A stretch of DNA of 64,000 bases from Amycolatopsis decaplanina DSM 44594 (GTDB taxonomy: Bacteria > Actinomycetota > Actinomycetes > Mycobacteriales > Pseudonocardiaceae): contig NZ_AOHO01000085.1 in the NCBI RefSeq assembly GCF_000342005.1, positions 62,001 through 126,000 of the forward strand. The letters run 5' to 3'. This document shows, one piece after another, positions 60,783-64,000 of the stretch (its first letter is position 1; each line of letters opens with the position of its first letter). A program made the translations under genes and the position numbers. The notes beneath the pieces are model-generated. The model was not told the DNA's origin and did not search any database. It saw nothing but the letters and a program-made list of their open reading frames with translations.

Positions 60783-62072
60783 GTGACAGACGCGCACGAC
60801 ACCTGGACCGCACCGGTCGCGGAAGGCCCGCTCGACGCGGACATCCGCGTCCCCGGTTCGAAGTCGATCACCAACCGGGCCTACGTCCTCGCCGCGCTCG
60901 CCAGCGCGCCGACGCGAGTGCGGACCCCGCTCGACTCCCGGGACGCGCGCCTGATGCTCGGCGCTATCTACGCCCTCGGCGCCCACTCGCAGGGCAGTAT
61001 CGGCGGCTACCTCGTGCACCCGCTCGGTCCGGGCCGCGTCCATCCCGAAGAGACCGTCCGGGTGGAACTCGGCAACGCGGGCACGGTCGCCCGGTTCACG
61101 CCCGCGCTCGCCGCGCTGGGCACCGGCCCGGCGCTGTTCGACGGCGACGAGGCCATCCGCCGCCGTCCCATCGGACCGCTGCTGAAGGCGCTGCGCGACC
61201 TCGGCGCCCGCATCGACGACGACCGCCGCGAAGCGCCGCCGTTCACCGTCCACGGCGAAGGCGGCTTGCGGGGCGGCAAGGTCGATCTGGACTCCTCGGC
61301 GTCGAGCCAGTTCCTGTCCGCGCTGCTGCTCGCGGGGCCGTCGTTCCAGCAGGGTGTCACCGTGCGCCTCGTGGGCGGCCAGATGCCGAGCGAACCGCAT
61401 ATCGCGATGACCGTCGAGATGCTCCGCCGCTTCGGGGCCACGGTGGACCGCGAGGGCGCCGAGTTCCACGTCGCCCCGACACGGCTTTCCTGCCCCGAGT
61501 ACGTCGTCGAGCCGGATCTCTCGACGGCGGCGCCGTTCGTCGCCGCGGCGGTCGCGACCGGCGGCACGGTACGGATCGCGGGCTGGCCGCAGCGGACGAC
61601 CCAGCCCGGCGACTGGCTGCGCAGCCTGCTGCCCGTCCTGGGCGCGACCGCCGAACTCGACGCGGGCGGCCTGACGGTCACCGGCAGCGGCACGATCCCC
61701 GGTGTCGAACTGGATCTGCACGACGTCGGCGAGCTGACGCCGGTGATCACGGCGCTGCTGTGCTTCGCCGAAGGACCGTCGGTCATTTCCGGGGTGGCGC
61801 ATCTGCGCGGCCACGAGACCGACCGGCTGACCGCGCTCGCCACCGAGTTGTCGTCGCTCGGCGCCGACGTCCGCGAGACCGAGGACGGGCTGCGGATCAC
61901 GCCGGCGCCGCTGCACGGCGGGAAGTTCCACACCTACGACGACCACCGGCTGGTAATGGCGGCGGCCGTCCTGGGACTGCGCGTCGAAGGGATCGAGGTG
62001 GAGAACCCGGGGACGGTCGGGAAGACCTTCCCCGGATTCACCGAAGCCTGGGCCTCGATGCTCGGCAGTTGA
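60783..62072 (+). CDS. aroA: 3-phosphoshikimate 1-carboxyvinyltransferase (EPSP synthase)
   Basis: About 429 residues. N-terminal DADIRVPGSKSITNRAYVLA with the substrate-binding KS, VELGNAGTVARFTPAL (PEP-binding loop), DSSASSQFLSALLLAGP, and late GHETDRLTALATEL and FHTYDDHRLVMAAAV are EPSP synthase motifs. The LGNAGTVARF form differs from the enterobacterial LGNAGTAMRP type and is typical of actinobacteria. It makes EPSP from shikimate-3-phosphate and PEP in aromatic amino-acid synthesis. GTG 60783 is used, preferred to ATG 60759. It is convergent with the GntR gene across a class B palindrome. Confidence 0.95.
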   Translation: MTDAHDTWTAPVAEGPLDADIRVPGSKSITNRAYVLAALASAPTRVRTPLDSRDARLMLGAIYALGAHSQGSIGGYLVHPLGPGRVHPEETVRVELGNAGTVARFTPALAALGTGPALFDGDEAIRRRPIGPLLKALRDLGARIDDDRREAPPFTVHGEGGLRGGKVDLDSSASSQFLSALLLAGPSFQQGVTVRLVGGQMPSEPHIAMTVEMLRRFGATVDREGAEFHVAPTRLSCPEYVVEPDLSTAAPFVAAAVATGGTVRIAGWPQRTTQPGDWLRSLLPVLGATAELDAGGLTVTGSGTIPGVELDLHDVGELTPVITALLCFAEGPSVISGVAHLRGHETDRLTALATELSSLGADVRETEDGLRITPAPLHGGKFHTYDDHRLVMAAAVLGLRVEGIEVENPGTVGKTFPGFTEAWASMLGS

Positions 62073-62149
62073 CTGAAGGGGACTTTCCCCTCGTCGCACG
62101 CGGCGAAGGGCGCTTTACCCGCATCGCATGCGGGGAAAGCTCCCTTCAG
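62073..62149. terminator. Long class B palindromic element between aroA and gntR
   Basis: 77 bp beginning CTGAAGGGGACTTTCCCC and ending in the matching ..GGGGAAAGCTCCCTTCAG, with an inner GAAGGGCGCTTTACCCGC hairpin (62105-62122). It starts directly after the aroA stop and its right end covers the stop of the convergent gntR gene (62146-62148). Confidence 0.75.
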
Positions 62150-62823
62150 CCCGCGGAACGCTCGTCGCCGTCCTCGGGGAACAACGTCTTCAGCGTGACC
62201 TCCCGGTTCACCCGCACATGCTCGACGGCGTGGGCCCGCGCGCGGGCGGCGTCGCCCGAAGCGATCGCGTCGTAGAGGCGGCGGTGCTCGTCGAGCAGTT
62301 CGCCCCAGTGCTCGTTCTGGCTGGTCAGCCAGCGAAGCCTGCCCTCGAGCGGGCGGAGGATCTCGTGCAGCAGCCCGTTGCCCGCCAGCGCGACGATCTC
62401 GTCGTGGAAGCGGGTGTTGAGCAGGGTGATCCGGGCCGGGTCGCCGCTTTCGGTCGCGCGGGCGGCGTCGGTGAGCAGTCGTTCGAGCGCGCGGAGTTCC
62501 GCTTTGCCCGCCCGTTCGGCGGCCAGTCCGGCGGCGAGCCCTTCGAGCGCCTCACGGACGTCGAACAGCTCCTCGACGTCGGCCCTGGCCAGCTGGCGCA
62601 CGACGATCCGACGGGGCGACTGGACGGCGAGGAAGCCTTCGGCCTCCAGGCTGCGGATGGCCTCGCGCACCGGGACGCGCGACACGCCGAGATCCTCGGC
62701 GAGCTCACGTTCGACCAGTCTGTCCCCCGGCTTCAACCGTCCGGCGAGGATCCGTTCGCGCAGCTCGTCCCGGACCCGCTGCCGGGTCGCGGCCAGCGGC
62801 TGACGCGGTCCTTCCTCTGCCAC
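62146..62823 (-). CDS. GntR-family regulator, FCD (FadR) subgroup
   Basis: 225 residues. The winged helix (residues ~15-78: VRDELRERILAGRLKPGDRL, VERELAEDLGVSRVPVREAI, SLEAEGFLAVQSPRR) is followed by an all-helical FCD ligand domain (~85-215) with metal-binding type histidines in NTRFHDEIVALAGN and DEHRRLYDAIASGD. GTG 62823 has GAGGGGG upstream. It is divergent from the NCS1 permease, and the twin operators at 62909-62940 lie between them, so it likely represses the permease until a purine, pyrimidine or related nitrogen source is sensed. Confidence 0.93.
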   Translation of the reverse strand: MAEEGPRQPLAATRQRVRDELRERILAGRLKPGDRLVERELAEDLGVSRVPVREAIRSLEAEGFLAVQSPRRIVVRQLARADVEELFDVREALEGLAAGLAAERAGKAELRALERLLTDAARATESGDPARITLLNTRFHDEIVALAGNGLLHEILRPLEGRLRWLTSQNEHWGELLDEHRRLYDAIASGDAARARAHAVEHVRVNREVTLKTLFPEDGDERSAG

Positions 62824-62908
62824 CTGACCCCCTCTTCAACACCGCCGTAACTGCCCGTAACCCGAGTTTATCGGCAGAAACCTTGACGGCGGGCCACCGC
62901 GGGGTGAT

Positions 62909-62940
62909 ATTTGGGATGCCAAATTTTGGGATACCAAAAT
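62909..62940. promoter_or_regulatory. Twin GntR operators upstream of the NCS1 permease
   Basis: Two adjoining inverted repeats: ATTTGG-GATG-CCAAAT (62909-62924) and ATTTTGG-GATA-CCAAAAT (62923-62940), centres 15 bp apart. They stand out as AT-rich in a GC-rich gap, 86-117 bp from the gntR start and 32-63 bp before the permease ATG, where they would cover its promoter. Confidence 0.75.
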
Positions 62941-62971
62941 GGCCGGACGTCCCCGTCGATCGGAGGCCCGC

Positions 62972-64000
62972 ATGACCGCCGCCCCGGCAACCCGGTCCGA
63001 AGCGCCTACCACCGAAACCGCCGATCCCCGGCTCTGGAACGAAGATCTCGCCCCGGCGAAAGAACGCCGCTGGAAGGTCTACGACATCTTCGCGCTGTGG
63101 ATGTCGGACGTGCACAACCTCGGCAACTACACCTTCGCGGCGGGTCTGTTCGTCCTCGGGCTCTCGGCGTGGCAGGTGTTCACCGCGCTGCTGACCGGTT
63201 TCGTGCTCATCTACTTCGGCATGAACCTGATGGGCCGGATCGGCCAGAAGACAGGTGTCCCCTTCCCCGTCGTAGCGCGCATCAGTTTCGGCACCTTCGG
63301 CGCGAATCTGCCGGCGCTGATCCGCGCGGTCATCGCGATCTTCTGGTATGGCATCCAGACCTATCTCGCCTCCGTGGCCATCACGCTGCTCGTGCTCGCG
63401 ATCGATCCGGGCTTGAAACCGTTGACGGAAGTGGGTTTTCTCGGCCTTCACGCACTCGGCTGGATCTGTTTCATCGCGCTGTGGCTCGCGCAGGCGCTCG
63501 TGCTCACCCGCGGCATGGAGGCCGTGCGCAAGTTCCAGGACTGGTGCGGTCCCGGCATCTGGGTCGTGATGATCGCGCTCGCGGTGTGGGTGCTGGCCGC
63601 CGCCGACTGGAACATCTCCTTGACCGGCAACCCGAAGGCACTGTCCACAGGGGAACAAGTACGGCAGTGGTTCGGCGCCGTCGGCCTGATTCTGTCCATC
63701 TACGGCACCCTGATGCTCAACTTCTGCGACTTCTCCCGGTTCGCCCCGAACCAGAAAACCGTGCGGCGCGGGAACTTCTGGGGTCTGCCGATCAACTCGA
63801 CGGCGTTCGCGCTGCTGTCGGTCCTGGTGACCGCGGGCAGCCTCCAGGTATTCGGTGAAGCCATCACCGACCCCGCCGAACTGCTGGCCCGCATCGACAA
63901 CACGCCCGTGCTGATCATCGGCGCGCTGACCTTCGCGATCGCCACCATGGGCGTGAACATCGTCGCGAACTTCGTCTCCCCCGCCTACGACCTGGCCAAC
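62972..64000 (+). CDS. NCS1-family nucleobase/hydantoin/allantoin permease, N-terminal part (runs off window)
   Basis: 343 codons from ATG 62972, with GGAGG 5-6 nt upstream. At least eight membrane helices are visible. The N-terminal WNEDLAPAKERRWKVYDIFA, then LWMSDVHNLGNYTFAAGLFV, IGQKTGVPFPVVARISFGTF and AVIAIFWYGIQTYLASVAI are NCS1 signatures; LMLNFCDFSRFAPNQKTVRR marks helix 6-7. It takes up a nucleobase, hydantoin or allantoin with a cation; the substrate cannot be named without the C-terminal genes. Probably controlled by the divergent GntR. Confidence 0.9.
   Translation, partial: MTAAPATRSEAPTTETADPRLWNEDLAPAKERRWKVYDIFALWMSDVHNLGNYTFAAGLFVLGLSAWQVFTALLTGFVLIYFGMNLMGRIGQKTGVPFPVVARISFGTFGANLPALIRAVIAIFWYGIQTYLASVAITLLVLAIDPGLKPLTEVGFLGLHALGWICFIALWLAQALVLTRGMEAVRKFQDWCGPGIWVVMIALAVWVLAAADWNISLTGNPKALSTGEQVRQWFGAVGLILSIYGTLMLNFCDFSRFAPNQKTVRRGNFWGLPINSTAFALLSVLVTAGSLQVFGEAITDPAELLARIDNTPVLIIGALTFAIATMGVNIVANFVSPAYDLAN

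Noticed and set aside
59093..62275. A 1,060-codon frame antisense to pyrG and crossing aroA in another frame
   Set aside because: It covers two well-defined essential genes and has no recognisable protein features.
1..64000. CRISPR array, tRNA or rRNA genes
   Set aside because: No regularly spaced direct repeats, no cloverleaf with TTC-G-ATTC arm and no rRNA sequence were noticed on either strand. A scan with a dedicated tool was not possible.

Overview
The window is high-GC actinobacterial chromosome, most like Amycolatopsis or another Pseudonocardiales member. The grounds are an arabinan-building AftD homologue (arabinogalactan cell wall), several Tat-exported hydrolases, DUF574 methyltransferase, BTAD/AfsR-type and DUF1707 proteins, frequent GTG starts, and the actinobacterial order xerD-parA-scpA-scpB-rluB-cmk-der. 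Genes were called by translation and recognisable motifs only; no database search was run. Starts were moved inward wherever a ribosome-binding site or family length favoured it.

Layout. 1-5.8 kb: cell-envelope genes (aftD running off the left edge, a GT-C-like membrane protein, a VWA/solute-binding lipid-side protein) and a methyltransferase gene broken by a one-base frameshift. 6-18 kb: a PAS-GGDEF-degenerate EAL protein, a secreted hydrolase, a P450, a DUF574 methyltransferase, an AfsR-like regulator overlapping an MFS exporter, a LysR regulator and a hydrolase. 18.2-29.2 kb: a uronic-acid catabolic locus. A PL8 polysaccharide lyase, alpha-ketoglutarate semialdehyde dehydrogenase, an unassigned TIM-barrel-like protein, glucarate dehydratase, 5-dehydro-4-deoxyglucarate dehydratase and a sodium symporter lie on the minus strand; an IclR regulator and uronate dehydrogenase diverge from them. 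Together these would cut uronate-containing polysaccharide, import the products and oxidise them to 2-oxoglutarate. 29.3-38.7 kb: a phosphotransferase, a membrane-anchored cyclophilin, two tandem GH95-like hydrolases, an AbiEi-like/DUF559-like protein and an M1 aminopeptidase. 38.8-42.8 kb: a Pls/PosA-type non-ribosomal peptide synthetase.

43-62 kb is a housekeeping block: der, plsC, cmk, then rluB, scpB, scpA, a small protein, parA, xerD, a NUDIX hydrolase, pyrG and aroA. A 7-kb accessory stretch (45.9-52.8 kb: TetR/DUF4267, KhtTU-like antiporter, a transposase-less inverted-repeat element, TetR/methyltransferase, secreted S15 peptidase) separates cmk from rluB. The right edge holds a GntR regulator divergent from a truncated NCS1 permease.

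The most striking unexplained structure is a set of intergenic palindromes, in at least four sequence classes, placed at gene ends throughout the window. Two copies are identical over 46 bp and another carries a compensatory change in both arms. Several divergent promoters also carry clear operator repeats matched to the neighbouring regulator (IclR, two TetR, GntR, LysR).
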